Of a stretch of DNA of 64,000 bases, positions 18,142 to 28,443 are shown in pieces; the stretch's first letter is position 1; every line of letters begins with the position of its first letter. The position numbers and the translations under genes were made by a program. Source of the stretch: a bacterium (GTDB lineage Bacteria > Desulfobacterota > Binatia > HRBIN30 > CADEER01); the NCBI GenBank assembly GCA_019637795.1, contig JAHBUY010000004.1, positions 124,001 to 188,000 of the forward strand, given 5' to 3'. The notes under the pieces are model-generated. The model saw nothing but the letters and a program-made list of their open reading frames with translations, did no database searches and was not told the origin of the DNA.

Positions 18142-19341
18142 ATGCGTCGACTCCTGCTCCTTCTCGTCGTGGCCGGTCTGGTCCTGCCGGCATGCGGTAG
18201 CAGCAGCGGCTCGTCGTCCAAACCGACCAAGACGCCGGATCCGAACGCGACGCGGACGGCCACCAGAACCCCCAAGTCGACGCGCACCGCGACCCGCACC
18301 GGCGGACCGACGCGGACCCCCACCCGCACCGGCGGACCGACGGACACCCCGCGTCCGACCCGCACACCCGGTCCACCGGTGACGCTGTACGTGCGCATCA
18401 GCGGCAGCGACGAGAACGCCGGCACGGCGCCCAGCCAGGCGCTGCGCACCCTGGGCGCGGCGATGAAGCGGCTGTCGCCCGGCAGCACGCTGCACGTCGG
18501 CAGCGGCGTCTACGCCGAGCGGCTGGCGGTCAGCGACATCGTCGGCACGGCGACGCTGCCGGTGCAGATCCTCGCCGACCGCGCCGGCACGCAGACCGGC
18601 GACCGCGGCGACGTCGTCATCGACGGCAACGGCGAGCTCGCCTCCATCGTCGTCACCAGCTCGCCCTACCTCACCATCGACGGCTTCATCCTGCGCGGCG
18701 CCGCGCCCACCGCCAGCACCAGCGCCGTCAATCTGCGGATCCGCGGCGGCTCCGATCACGTCACCATCCGCAACTGCGTCGTCGCCAACGCCCAACCCGC
18801 GGACGGCATCCGCGTCGACAACTCGAACGACGTGCTGCTGTTCAACAACCTCGTCTTCTCCGCCGACCGCGGCATCATCGTCACCGGCAGCTCGAACCGC
18901 GTGTCGCTGATCAACGACACCATCGCCCTCAGCGACCGCGCCGCCCTGTCGATACGCGCCAGCGGCGGCAGCACGCCGAGGAACGTCAGCGCCACCAACT
19001 GCATCGTCCAGGAGAACGGCACCGGCGCGGCCATCGATGCCCCCGGCACCAACGGCGCCTACACGGGCGACTACAACCTCGTCTACCAACCGGGCGCTGC
19101 CAACCAGACGACCGCCTACGATCCGACCACCCTGCGCGGCCGCCACGACCTGAACGTCGACGCGCAGTTCGTCAACGTCGGCGTCGGCGACGTCCACCTC
19201 GAACCGCACAGTCCGGCGATCGACGCCGGCAGCGGCCGCATCGACGACGCCCTGAAGACCGCCCTCGGCGACCGCTCGACGACCGCCGACGGCGCGCGCG
19301 ATCGCTCACCGCTCGATCTCGGCTACCACTACCCGCGCTGA
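18142..19341 (+). CDS. Parallel beta-helix lipoprotein with Thr-Pro linker
   Basis: A 399-residue exported lipoprotein. The signal MRRLLLLLVVAGLVLPACGSS has a lipobox Cys, followed by a Ser/Thr/Pro/Arg linker with TRTGGPTRTPTRTGGPT repeats (about residues 25-80). The body is a right-handed parallel beta-helix of the NosD/pectate-lyase-like group: YVRISGSDENAGTAPSQALRT, a DUF1565-like opening, then repeats such as HVTIRNCVVANA, DVLLFNNLVFSADRGIIV and RVSLINDTIALSDR. It ends with SPAIDAGSG...DLGYHYPR. It may bind or cut polysaccharide at the cell surface; no catalytic residues are evident. GAGGT precedes the ATG. Confidence 0.82.
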   Translation: MRRLLLLLVVAGLVLPACGSSSGSSSKPTKTPDPNATRTATRTPKSTRTATRTGGPTRTPTRTGGPTDTPRPTRTPGPPVTLYVRISGSDENAGTAPSQALRTLGAAMKRLSPGSTLHVGSGVYAERLAVSDIVGTATLPVQILADRAGTQTGDRGDVVIDGNGELASIVVTSSPYLTIDGFILRGAAPTASTSAVNLRIRGGSDHVTIRNCVVANAQPADGIRVDNSNDVLLFNNLVFSADRGIIVTGSSNRVSLINDTIALSDRAALSIRASGGSTPRNVSATNCIVQENGTGAAIDAPGTNGAYTGDYNLVYQPGAANQTTAYDPTTLRGRHDLNVDAQFVNVGVGDVHLEPHSPAIDAGSGRIDDALKTALGDRSTTADGARDRSPLDLGYHYPR

Positions 19342-19358
19342 TCGCTCGCGCCCCCGCT

Positions 19359-20240
19359 TCACCCGCCGTCCGTCCGCAGCAGCGCCGCCAGCACGTCCGG
19401 CTCGTCGGTGATGATCGCGGTCGGCCCCTTGGCCAGGGACTGGCTGAGGAAGTCGGGCGAATTCACCGTCCACAGGTTGACCTGCAGGCCGCTGGCGCGA
19501 GCGAGCGCGATCGTGTCGGCGCTGATCCCCGACCAGATGGGATGGATCGCGTCGAGACCGAGCGCGACCACGCGGCGCACGGCGTCGGGACCGGCGCTGC
19601 CGGTCAGCAGCGCGGCGTACAGCCTCGCGTCGAAGCGTTTGATCGCCAGCACCGCGTCCTCCTCGAACGAGGAGAACAGCGTGCGGCGGGCGACGCCGAG
19701 CCGGCGCACCTCGGCGGCGGCGGCGCCGGCCAGGTCCTCGGCGCCGGTGCCCGGCGTCGCGCACTGCCCGTAGACCTTGAGCTCGACGTTGACCAGCGCC
19801 TCGTCCGGCAGCGCCGCGAAGACCTGCGCCAGACTGGGCGGCCGCTCCGCGGTCGGCTCGCCGCGGCCGTCGACCAGCGCGCACTGCTGCGCCTCGGCCA
19901 GGGTGTAGGCGCTGACGCACCCGCGGCAGGTGGTGGTGCGATCGAGGGTGTCGTCGTGCATCACCAGCAGGCGGCGGTCGCGGGTCAGCTCGACGTCGAG
20001 CTCGACGCCGTCGGCGCCGAGCGTCATGGCGCGGCGAAAGGCGGCGAGCGAATTCTCCGGCAGCGGCGAACGCGGCCGCGTCGGACCGCTGCCGCGGTGC
20101 GCCAGATTGGCGGCCGGCGCCAGCGCGGCGATGCGTTCACGGACCGCCCCGTTGGCCGGCGTCGTCGCTCCGGAGTCGTCGCCGCAGGCGGCGGCGCCGC
20201 AGGCGATCAGGAGCAGCACCAGGCGGCGCGCGCCGATCAT
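19359..20240 (-). CDS. Glycerophosphodiester phosphodiesterase lipoprotein
   Basis: A 293-residue GDPD-family lipoprotein that would hydrolyse glycerophosphodiesters from phospholipid turnover. The signal MIGARRLVLLLIACGAAACGDD holds two possible lipobox cysteines. The TIM-barrel active site is complete: NLAHRGSG, PENSLAAF, GADGVELDVELTRD and VMHDDTLDRTT, with the C-terminal WTVNSPDF...ITDEPD. An extra Cys pair (CRGC) follows the HDDTLDRTT block. It converges with the beta-helix gene, leaving 17 bases between the stops and no hairpin there. Confidence 0.92.
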   Translation of the reverse strand: MIGARRLVLLLIACGAAACGDDSGATTPANGAVRERIAALAPAANLAHRGSGPTRPRSPLPENSLAAFRRAMTLGADGVELDVELTRDRRLLVMHDDTLDRTTTCRGCVSAYTLAEAQQCALVDGRGEPTAERPPSLAQVFAALPDEALVNVELKVYGQCATPGTGAEDLAGAAAAEVRRLGVARRTLFSSFEEDAVLAIKRFDARLYAALLTGSAGPDAVRRVVALGLDAIHPIWSGISADTIALARASGLQVNLWTVNSPDFLSQSLAKGPTAIITDEPDVLAALLRTDGG

Positions 20241-20268
20241 CGAGGCCGTCGCGGACCGCGCCGGGCGG

Positions 20269-22089
20269 TCAGAACGAATCGTCCGTGCAGCGGTCGTCGA
20301 TGGTCAGCCGCACGTCGATCGGTTGGCCGAGGTCGAAGGCGCCGGCGCCGGGAACGTTCTTGCCGACGATCACCAGCTTCCAGATTCCCTGCCGCGCGCT
20401 GCGGTCGACGATCGTGATGCCGTTGATGCCGTTCGCGGCGCCGGCCCACTGGTAGCGGCCCTTCTCCGGCCGCGACCGCGACCACCCGGGATCGTTGGCG
20501 GGAATCGCGATGGTCAGGGTGTTGGCGCCCTGGGCGAGCGCCAGCGAGAAGCCGCGGCGCGGATCGGCGCCGTCGTAGGCATGCGCGAAGTTGAGCAGGC
20601 GGCTGCGCAGCTTGAGCCGCCGCGCATCGAGGCGCGCGCTGACGTCGAACAGGTCGCCGCTGGTGCAGGGGGGCGGACAGGTGCAGCCGGCGCGGCAGGC
20701 GCCGGGGCAGAGCGTCGCCGCGGCGCCGTCGCACTGCTCGCCCCGCTCCTTGACGCCGTTGCCGCACACCGGCGCCGGGCAGCGGCAATCGCCCTGGCAC
20801 AGGCCGGCGCAGAGCGCCGCGTCGCTGCCGTCGCAGTCCTCGTCGAACTCGCGCGTCCCGTTGCCGCACACCGGTGCGGCGCCGCCGAAGACGGTGCTGG
20901 TGATCTGGTACTCGCCGGCGCCGAGGGTGCGCACCGCGGCCACCGACCACGGCCCCGCCGCCGGGTGGTCGATGGTGCAGGCGCCGAACACCGCGTGCCC
21001 GTCCGCCTTGCAGTCGAAGTTGCCCGGGCCGGCGCCACTGCCCTGCTTGACGTAGAGATCGACGTCGAAGAGGCCGTCGTCCTTGCCGTTGAGCGCCACG
21101 CGCAGCGCGTTGGCGCCGGGCGGCACGTTGAGGGTGAAGCTGTCCGACACATCGACGGCGTCGAGCGTGTCGTCGACGACCGCGACGGTGTTCTGGCCGG
21201 CGCCGATCGGCGGCAGGCCGCCGCACGCCGCCGTGTCGTCGCCGGCGAGCGCGCCGACGAGGAAGCTCTGGGCGGCGAAGACGCTGGCGTCGTAACTGGT
21301 GTCGCTGGGCAGGCAGTTGGAGCTCATGCCGCCCGAGGTGACGCCGGCGACCACCTCGCCGCCGCCCAGGTTCAGCAGCAGCGGTCCGCCCGAATCGCCG
21401 TTGCAGGTGTTGGAGTTGGTTCCCGGCGCGCCGAGCGGGCCGAGGAAGTTCCAGCACACCACGTCGGCGTCTGTCGCATTCGACGGCAGACCCTCCGGAC
21501 ACGGGGCGGTCAGCACCGTGCCGGCGCGCTTGATGCCGTAGTCGTTGCCGTTGCCCTGCGTCTGGCCGAAGCCGACGATCGTCCCGACGGCAGGGATGAA
21601 GGGGACCGGATCGACGGTGTTGAGCGGCGTCGGCGCGATGCCGGTCACCCAATCGGCGAGCTGCACCACCGCCACGTCCGAGAGCGGGAAGTTGAACGGC
21701 GTCGAATCCGGGTGCGGCACGATGCGGCTGACCGCCGAAATGCCGGCGTGTTGCAGGTACACCCAGTAGTGGTCCGGCCGCGGGTCGTCGTCGACGCAGT
21801 GGGCGGCGACCAGGAACGTCCGGCAGCCGATCAGGGTTCCGGAGCAGCGGGCGTAGGCGTTGTCGCTGGTGATCGCCGCCCCGCCGCCGCCGTAGAGCAG
21901 GGCGCCGGTGGTCGGATAGGCGTGCGTGTGGACGCCGTTGACGATGCGCGCCTGCCGCCCCGGATCGAGGCGCACCTGCTCGCTCGCCATCGCCGTGGCG
22001 GCGAGACAGATGCCCGCGAAGGCGCCCACCCACGCCCGCGCCCGCCATCCGGATTCTGCGATCCCAGCCCCTCGCCGCGGCCTCGCCAT
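20269..22089 (-). CDS. Secreted S1A (trypsin-like) serine protease with C-terminal Cys-rich region
   Basis: A 606-residue exported protease. The start ATG (22089) follows AGGGGG and opens a signal peptide ending TAMAS. IVNG marks the mature trypsin N-terminus after a short propeptide. The triad is His97 (LVAAHC), Asp138 (SDVAVVQL) and Ser233 (CNGDSGGPL). A pre-peptidase-like beta-sandwich (about 290-410) follows, then two DUF4215-like motifs (CGNGTREFDEDCDGSD, CGNGVKERGEQCDG). A final beta domain ends near DRCTDDSF. Zymogen activation by cleavage before IVNG is expected from the family. The target is unknown. Confidence 0.93.
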   Translation of the reverse strand: MARPRRGAGIAESGWRARAWVGAFAGICLAATAMASEQVRLDPGRQARIVNGVHTHAYPTTGALLYGGGGAAITSDNAYARCSGTLIGCRTFLVAAHCVDDDPRPDHYWVYLQHAGISAVSRIVPHPDSTPFNFPLSDVAVVQLADWVTGIAPTPLNTVDPVPFIPAVGTIVGFGQTQGNGNDYGIKRAGTVLTAPCPEGLPSNATDADVVCWNFLGPLGAPGTNSNTCNGDSGGPLLLNLGGGEVVAGVTSGGMSSNCLPSDTSYDASVFAAQSFLVGALAGDDTAACGGLPPIGAGQNTVAVVDDTLDAVDVSDSFTLNVPPGANALRVALNGKDDGLFDVDLYVKQGSGAGPGNFDCKADGHAVFGACTIDHPAAGPWSVAAVRTLGAGEYQITSTVFGGAAPVCGNGTREFDEDCDGSDAALCAGLCQGDCRCPAPVCGNGVKERGEQCDGAAATLCPGACRAGCTCPPPCTSGDLFDVSARLDARRLKLRSRLLNFAHAYDGADPRRGFSLALAQGANTLTIAIPANDPGWSRSRPEKGRYQWAGAANGINGITIVDRSARQGIWKLVIVGKNVPGAGAFDLGQPIDVRLTIDDRCTDDSF

Positions 22090-22211
22090 CGCTACCCCCT
22101 GCCGGCGCGTCGCCTGTCCGGCGTGCGCAGCGGCGGGTGAAATCTGTCGGAAGACGGCCCCATAGACAAGCTGAATGTGCGCCGCGGCGACGGCGGGGCG
22201 GGGGCGCCGGG

Positions 22212-22319
22212 CCGCCGCGGCCGTCCGCTGGCAACGGCCGAACGGCGCGCGGCGACGCCGGCAATGGGCGGTGGAGCACGACCGCCGCGGCCGTCCGCTG
22301 GCAACGGCCGAACGGCGCG
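22212..22319. repeat. 38-bp direct repeat pair in a 380-base intergenic region
   Basis: Two identical 38-bp copies (22212-22249 and 22282-22319) lie 70 bp apart in the gap between the divergent protease and photolyase genes. Each copy carries an internal dyad, GGCCGT-N9-ACGGCC, so single-strand hairpins are possible, as in REP elements. The rest of 22090-22469 shows no gene and no clear promoter. Confidence 0.8.
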
Positions 22320-22469
22320 AGCCCGACCTCGTTCGACGTCCGCTCGGCGTGATGACCAGGCATGCGCCTGGGCCACCGCGCAGCGCAGCCAGGGCCGCCG
22401 GCTCCGCCTTCCCCATGCGCCGGCCCGCGTCCGCTTGCAGCGCCGGCCGCCGCCGATATGGTCTTTCGC

Positions 22470-23885
22470 ATGCGCGTCGTGCACTGGTTCCGCAACGACC
22501 TGCGCCTGCACGACAACACCGCCCTGCACGCGGCGGCGCGCGGCGACGAGCTGATCCCGCTCTTCGTGCTCGACCCGGCGCTGCTGGCGCGCGCCCACGT
22601 CAGCCCGCCGCGCCGCCGCTTCCTCGCCGCCTGCCTGTCCAGCCTCGCCGCCAACCTGGCGCACCATGGCGCCCCGCTGGTGGTGCGGGTCGGCGACCCC
22701 GCCACCGAGGTCGGGCGTCTGCTCGACGAGAGCCGGGCCGATCGGCTCGTCTTCAACCGCGACACCACGCCGTACGCGCGGCGCCGCGATGCCGCGGTGC
22801 GCGCCGTCGCCCGGGCGCGCGACGTCGTCGTCGAGGAGCACGGCGATCGCGTGGTCTTCGAAGCCGAGGCCATCCGCAGCCAGAGCGGCGGCGGCTTCAC
22901 CGTGTTCACGCCCTACCGCAACGCCTGGCTGGCGCGCTACCGCGCCGCGCCGCCGCCGGTGCGCGGCGTGCCCCGGCTGCCGGCGCCGGTGACCGACCTG
23001 GCGAGCGCGCCGCTGCCCGATGCGACGGCGCTCGGCGCCGCCGACGACGCGACAGCGATCCCCAGCGGAGGGGAGGCCGCCGCCCTGCGCCGCCTCGAGC
23101 GCTTCGCCGCCGGCGCGCTGCGCGACTATGCCCGCGACCGCGACCGACCGGACCGCGACGGCACCTCGCGCCTGTCGCCGCACCTGCGCTTCGGCACCAT
23201 CTCCGTGCGCCGCTGCGTCGCGCGCGCCGCCGCGCAGGCCGCCGCCGAGCCCGCCGCCGCGGCAGGCGCCGGCAAGTGGATCGACGAGCTCATCTGGCGC
23301 GAGTTCTACGCCGCCCTGCTGGCCGAGCACCCGCGCGTGCTCGGCGGCGCCTTCCGCCGCCAGCTCGCCGGCGTCGCCTGGAACGACGACCCGGCGGCGT
23401 TCGCCGCCTGGTGCGCCGGCCGCACCGGCTATCCGATCGTCGATGCCGCGATGCGCCAACTGGCGCGCACCGGCTGGATGCACAACCGCGCCCGCATGAT
23501 CGTCGCCAGCTTCCTCACCAAGGACCTGCTGCTCGACTGGCGCGCCGGCGAACGGGTCTTCATGCGCCACCTGGTCGACGGCGATCCGGCCTCCAACAAC
23601 GGCGGCTGGCAGTGGGCGGCGTCGACCGGCACGGACCCGCAACCCTACTTCCGCATCTTCAATCCCGTGCTGCAGGGCGAACGCTTCGACCCCGACGGCG
23701 CGTACGTGCGGCGCTACGTCCCCGAGCTGCGCGCCGTCGACGCGCGCTTCGTCCACGCGCCGTGGCTGGCGCCGCGGCCGCCGCGCGACTATCCGCCGCC
23801 GATCGTCGACCACGCCGAGCGGCGGGTGGCGGCGATCGCGCGCTACGAAGCGGCGCGCGCGGCGGGAGGAGCGGATGGCCGCTGA
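22470..23885 (+). CDS. phrB: Deoxyribodipyrimidine photolyase (class I, FAD)
   Basis: A 471-residue photolyase that repairs UV-induced cyclobutane pyrimidine dimers with blue light. The N-terminal Rossmann domain starts VVHWFRNDLRLHDNTALH. The FAD domain has WIDELIWREFYAALL, the substrate-contact MRQLARTGWMHNRARM, DLLLDWRAGE and NNGGWQWAASTGTDPQPYFRIFNP. Length and order match the class I family. I started at the ATG at 22470, just before the conserved RVVHWFR; an ATG four codons upstream is possible. Its end overlaps the chelatase gene by 11 bases, so the two are co-transcribed. Confidence 0.95.
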   Translation: MRVVHWFRNDLRLHDNTALHAAARGDELIPLFVLDPALLARAHVSPPRRRFLAACLSSLAANLAHHGAPLVVRVGDPATEVGRLLDESRADRLVFNRDTTPYARRRDAAVRAVARARDVVVEEHGDRVVFEAEAIRSQSGGGFTVFTPYRNAWLARYRAAPPPVRGVPRLPAPVTDLASAPLPDATALGAADDATAIPSGGEAAALRRLERFAAGALRDYARDRDRPDRDGTSRLSPHLRFGTISVRRCVARAAAQAAAEPAAAAGAGKWIDELIWREFYAALLAEHPRVLGGAFRRQLAGVAWNDDPAAFAAWCAGRTGYPIVDAAMRQLARTGWMHNRARMIVASFLTKDLLLDWRAGERVFMRHLVDGDPASNNGGWQWAASTGTDPQPYFRIFNPVLQGERFDPDGAYVRRYVPELRAVDARFVHAPWLAPRPPRDYPPPIVDHAERRVAAIARYEAARAAGGADGR

Positions 23886-24390
23886 ACCGACGCGCGCCGT
23901 CATCCTGGTCGGCCACGGCGGCCTGCCGAAGGACTGCCCGCGCGAGTTGGTGCGCGAGCTCAGGGCGTTGGCGGCGGACCGCGCGGCGCGCGGCGGGCCG
24001 CCGTCGGCCGCCGAGCAGGCGCTCGACCGTCGCATTCGCGCCTGGCCGCGCACGGCGGCGACCGACCCGTATCAGGCCGGCCTCGAGGGGCTGGCCGCGG
24101 CGTTGCGCCGCCGCCTCGGCGGCACGCGCCTGGTGGTGGCGTACAACGAATTCTGCGCCCCGTCGCTCGAGGACGCGGTCGCCGCGCTGCTGGCGGACGG
24201 CGTCGAGGAGATCACCGTCGTGCCCAGCATGCTGACGCCGGGCGGCTCGCACTCCGAGATCGACATCCCGGACTCGCTCGACCGGCTGCGCGCGCGCCAT
24301 CCGGCGCTGCGCCTGCGCTACGCCTGGCCGGTGGAGGTCGCGCTGCTCGCCGACATGCTGGCGACGCACCTGGCGCGGCCGCCGGGCTGA
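23875..24390 (+). CDS. CbiX/SirB-type sirohydrochlorin chelatase
   Basis: A 171-residue small class II chelatase that inserts Co2+ or Fe2+ into sirohydrochlorin. The two active-site His are His14 (ILVGHGG) and His126 (SMLTPGGSHSEIDIP), the family's hallmark spacing. VAYNEFCAPSLEDAV is the substrate-loop block. The gene overlaps photolyase by 11 bases and DUF72 by one. A siroheme-dependent reductase follows 1.1 kb on, so ferrochelation to make siroheme is the likelier role here. A cobalt role cannot be excluded. Confidence 0.87.
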   Translation: MAAEPTRAVILVGHGGLPKDCPRELVRELRALAADRAARGGPPSAAEQALDRRIRAWPRTAATDPYQAGLEGLAAALRRRLGGTRLVVAYNEFCAPSLEDAVAALLADGVEEITVVPSMLTPGGSHSEIDIPDSLDRLRARHPALRLRYAWPVEVALLADMLATHLARPPG

Positions 24391-25373
24391 TGGCCGATCA
24401 GCTCGATCTGTTCGGCGCGCCGGCGCCAGCGCCGCGCCGCGGCGTCGGTCCGGCGCCGCTGGCGAGCGAGGTCGCCGCCCTGGCCGCCCACCTGCCGCGC
24501 AACGTGCGCCTGGGCACGTCGTCGTGGTCGTTTCCCGGCTGGGCCGGCATCGTCTACGACCGCGCCGCCAGCAGCGCCACCCTGGCGCGCCACGGCCTCG
24601 CGGCCTACGCCCGCCATCCGCTGCTGCGCGCCGTCGGCATCGACCGCACCTACTACGCGCCGATCACCGCCGACGACTTCGCCGCCTACGCGGCGGCGGT
24701 CGGCGACGACTTCCGCTTCCTCATCAAAGCGCCCGAAGCCCTGACCACGGTCCGCTTCGCCGACCACCCCCGCTACGGCGAGCAGCGCGGCGCCCGCAGC
24801 GCCGTCTTCCTCGACCCCGGCTACGCGACCGATGCCATCTGCGCGCCGGTCGCCGAGGGCCTCGGCGAGCGGGCGGGCGTGCTCGTCTTCCAGTTCGCGC
24901 CACAGCCGCCGGCGCTGCTCGGCGGACCGGGGCGCTTCGCCGAACGGCTGCACGGCTTCCTCGACCGCCTGCCGCGCGGCCTCACCTACGCCGTCGAGCT
25001 GCGCACCGAACCGCTGTTCACCGACGCCTATCGCCAGGCCCTGCGCGCCGCCGGAGCCTGCCACGTGGTCACCGTCCATCCGACGATGCCGGCGCCGCGC
25101 GCGCAGGCGGCGCAGCTCGCGCAGGACGCGCCGGCGGTCGTCGTCCGCTGGATGCTCGGTCACGGCCAGCGCTACGACGACGCGCGCCAGCGCTATCGGC
25201 CCTTCGACCGGCTGGTCGACGAGGACCCGGCCTCGCGAGCCGAGATCGCGACGCTGTGCCGCGCCGCCGCGGCGCGCGGACGCGCCGCCTATGTCATTAT
25301 CAACAACAAGGCCGAGGGCTCGGCGCCGCTCTCGGCGCAGCGCCTCGCCGCCGCCATCGTCGCCGCCGGGTGA
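24390..25373 (+). CDS. DUF72 (YecE-like) TIM-barrel protein
   Basis: A 327-residue DUF72 protein. The opening VRLGTSSWSFPGWAGIVY, the TYYAPITADDF and FLIKAPEALT blocks, LVFQFAPQPP and the C-terminal YVIINNKAEGSAP are all typical. The family has a TIM-barrel fold and no established biochemical role. The ATG overlaps the chelatase stop (TGATG), so it is translationally coupled. It is slightly longer than usual because of an N-terminal extension (MADQLDLFGAPAPAPRR). Confidence 0.9.
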   Translation: MADQLDLFGAPAPAPRRGVGPAPLASEVAALAAHLPRNVRLGTSSWSFPGWAGIVYDRAASSATLARHGLAAYARHPLLRAVGIDRTYYAPITADDFAAYAAAVGDDFRFLIKAPEALTTVRFADHPRYGEQRGARSAVFLDPGYATDAICAPVAEGLGERAGVLVFQFAPQPPALLGGPGRFAERLHGFLDRLPRGLTYAVELRTEPLFTDAYRQALRAAGACHVVTVHPTMPAPRAQAAQLAQDAPAVVVRWMLGHGQRYDDARQRYRPFDRLVDEDPASRAEIATLCRAAAARGRAAYVIINNKAEGSAPLSAQRLAAAIVAAG

Positions 25374-25391
25374 GGCGCCCGCGCCCCCGGT

Positions 25392-25430
25392 TGTGTCGCC
25401 TTGACACACGGGCTAACGCTTCTCGATAAG
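25392..25430 (+). promoter_or_regulatory. Promoter and operator of the sulfite/nitrite reductase gene
   Basis: TTGACA (25401-25406) is followed after 18 bases by GATAAG (25425-25430). A perfect dyad TGTGTC-N5-GACACA (25392-25408) overlaps the -35 box, which suggests a repressor or activator site. The regulator is unknown. Confidence 0.6.
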
Positions 25431-25495
25431 AGCGAGCTCGCTCATCACCGCGCCACGTACGAAGCGGGCGCAGGACGGTGTGGGGTCCCGACGAC

Positions 25496-27784
<2,289 letters not shown>

Positions 27785-28396
27785 GTGTCCGCCGCCGCCG
27801 CCGAGGTCGACATGCCCGCGCTCGCCGATCTGCACCGCATCGGGATCAAGATCCCCGCCACCGACGCCGCCTTTCCCGCGCGCGACCTGGTGCCCGTGTT
27901 CCATCGCTGGATCCAGACCGCGGCGCTGCCCGGGCACCTGCTGATCGACGTCGCCGACTACGACCACGTGCCCGAGGGCCCCGGCATTCTCCTGATCGCG
28001 CACGAGGCCAACCTCGGCCTCGATCTGGTCGGCGGACGCCCGGGCCTGGTGTACTACCGCAAGCAGCCGCTGGCCGGCGACCTGGCGGCGCGCCTGCGCG
28101 CCTGCGCCGGCGCCGCGCTGCGGGCCTGCCGCATGTTGGAAACGGATGCCGCCCTTGGCGGCCGCCTGCGCTTCGATGCCGGCGCGTTCGAGCTCTTCGC
28201 CAACGACCGCCTGCGCGCGCCCAACGAGGCGGCGACCTACGACGCCTTCCGGCCGACGCTCGACGGCCTGCTGAAGACCCTCTACGGCGACGCGACGGTG
28301 ATGGTCGCCGGACCGACCGACCCGCGCGCGCGCTTCGGCGTCACCGTCAGCGGTCCCGCCGCCAGCGTCGACCAGTTGCTGTCCCGTCTCGGCTGA
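27785..28396 (+). CDS. Conserved protein of unknown function, coupled to the reductase
   Basis: A 203-residue soluble protein I do not recognise as a named family. The GTG start follows the reductase stop with no gap (TAGGTG), so co-translation is certain to be close. It has a mixed alpha/beta pattern: LHRIGIKIPATDAAFPARDLV, GHLLIDVADYDHVPEGPGILLI, GLVYYRKQPLAGDLAARLR. There are no signal peptide, membrane helices or metal motifs. From context it may assist assembly, electron supply or redox control of the siroheme enzyme. Confidence 0.8.
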   Translation: MSAAAAEVDMPALADLHRIGIKIPATDAAFPARDLVPVFHRWIQTAALPGHLLIDVADYDHVPEGPGILLIAHEANLGLDLVGGRPGLVYYRKQPLAGDLAARLRACAGAALRACRMLETDAALGGRLRFDAGAFELFANDRLRAPNEAATYDAFRPTLDGLLKTLYGDATVMVAGPTDPRARFGVTVSGPAASVDQLLSRLG

Positions 28397-28400
28397 TCGC

Positions 28401-28437
28401 GCCGCCGCGGCGCGCCAGCGGCGCGCGCCGCGGCGGC
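28401..28437. terminator. 15-bp bidirectional terminator hairpin
   Basis: GCCGCCGCGGCGCGC (28401-28415) pairs perfectly with 28423-28437 around a 7-base loop, between the converging reductase operon and the secreted propeller gene. Confidence 0.75.
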
Positions 28438-28443
28438 GGCCGA

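Noticed and set aside
25374..25495. Riboswitch before the siroheme reductase
   Set aside because: The 120-base leader has a promoter and a short dyad but no conserved aptamer architecture (cobalamin, SAM or similar) that I can see.
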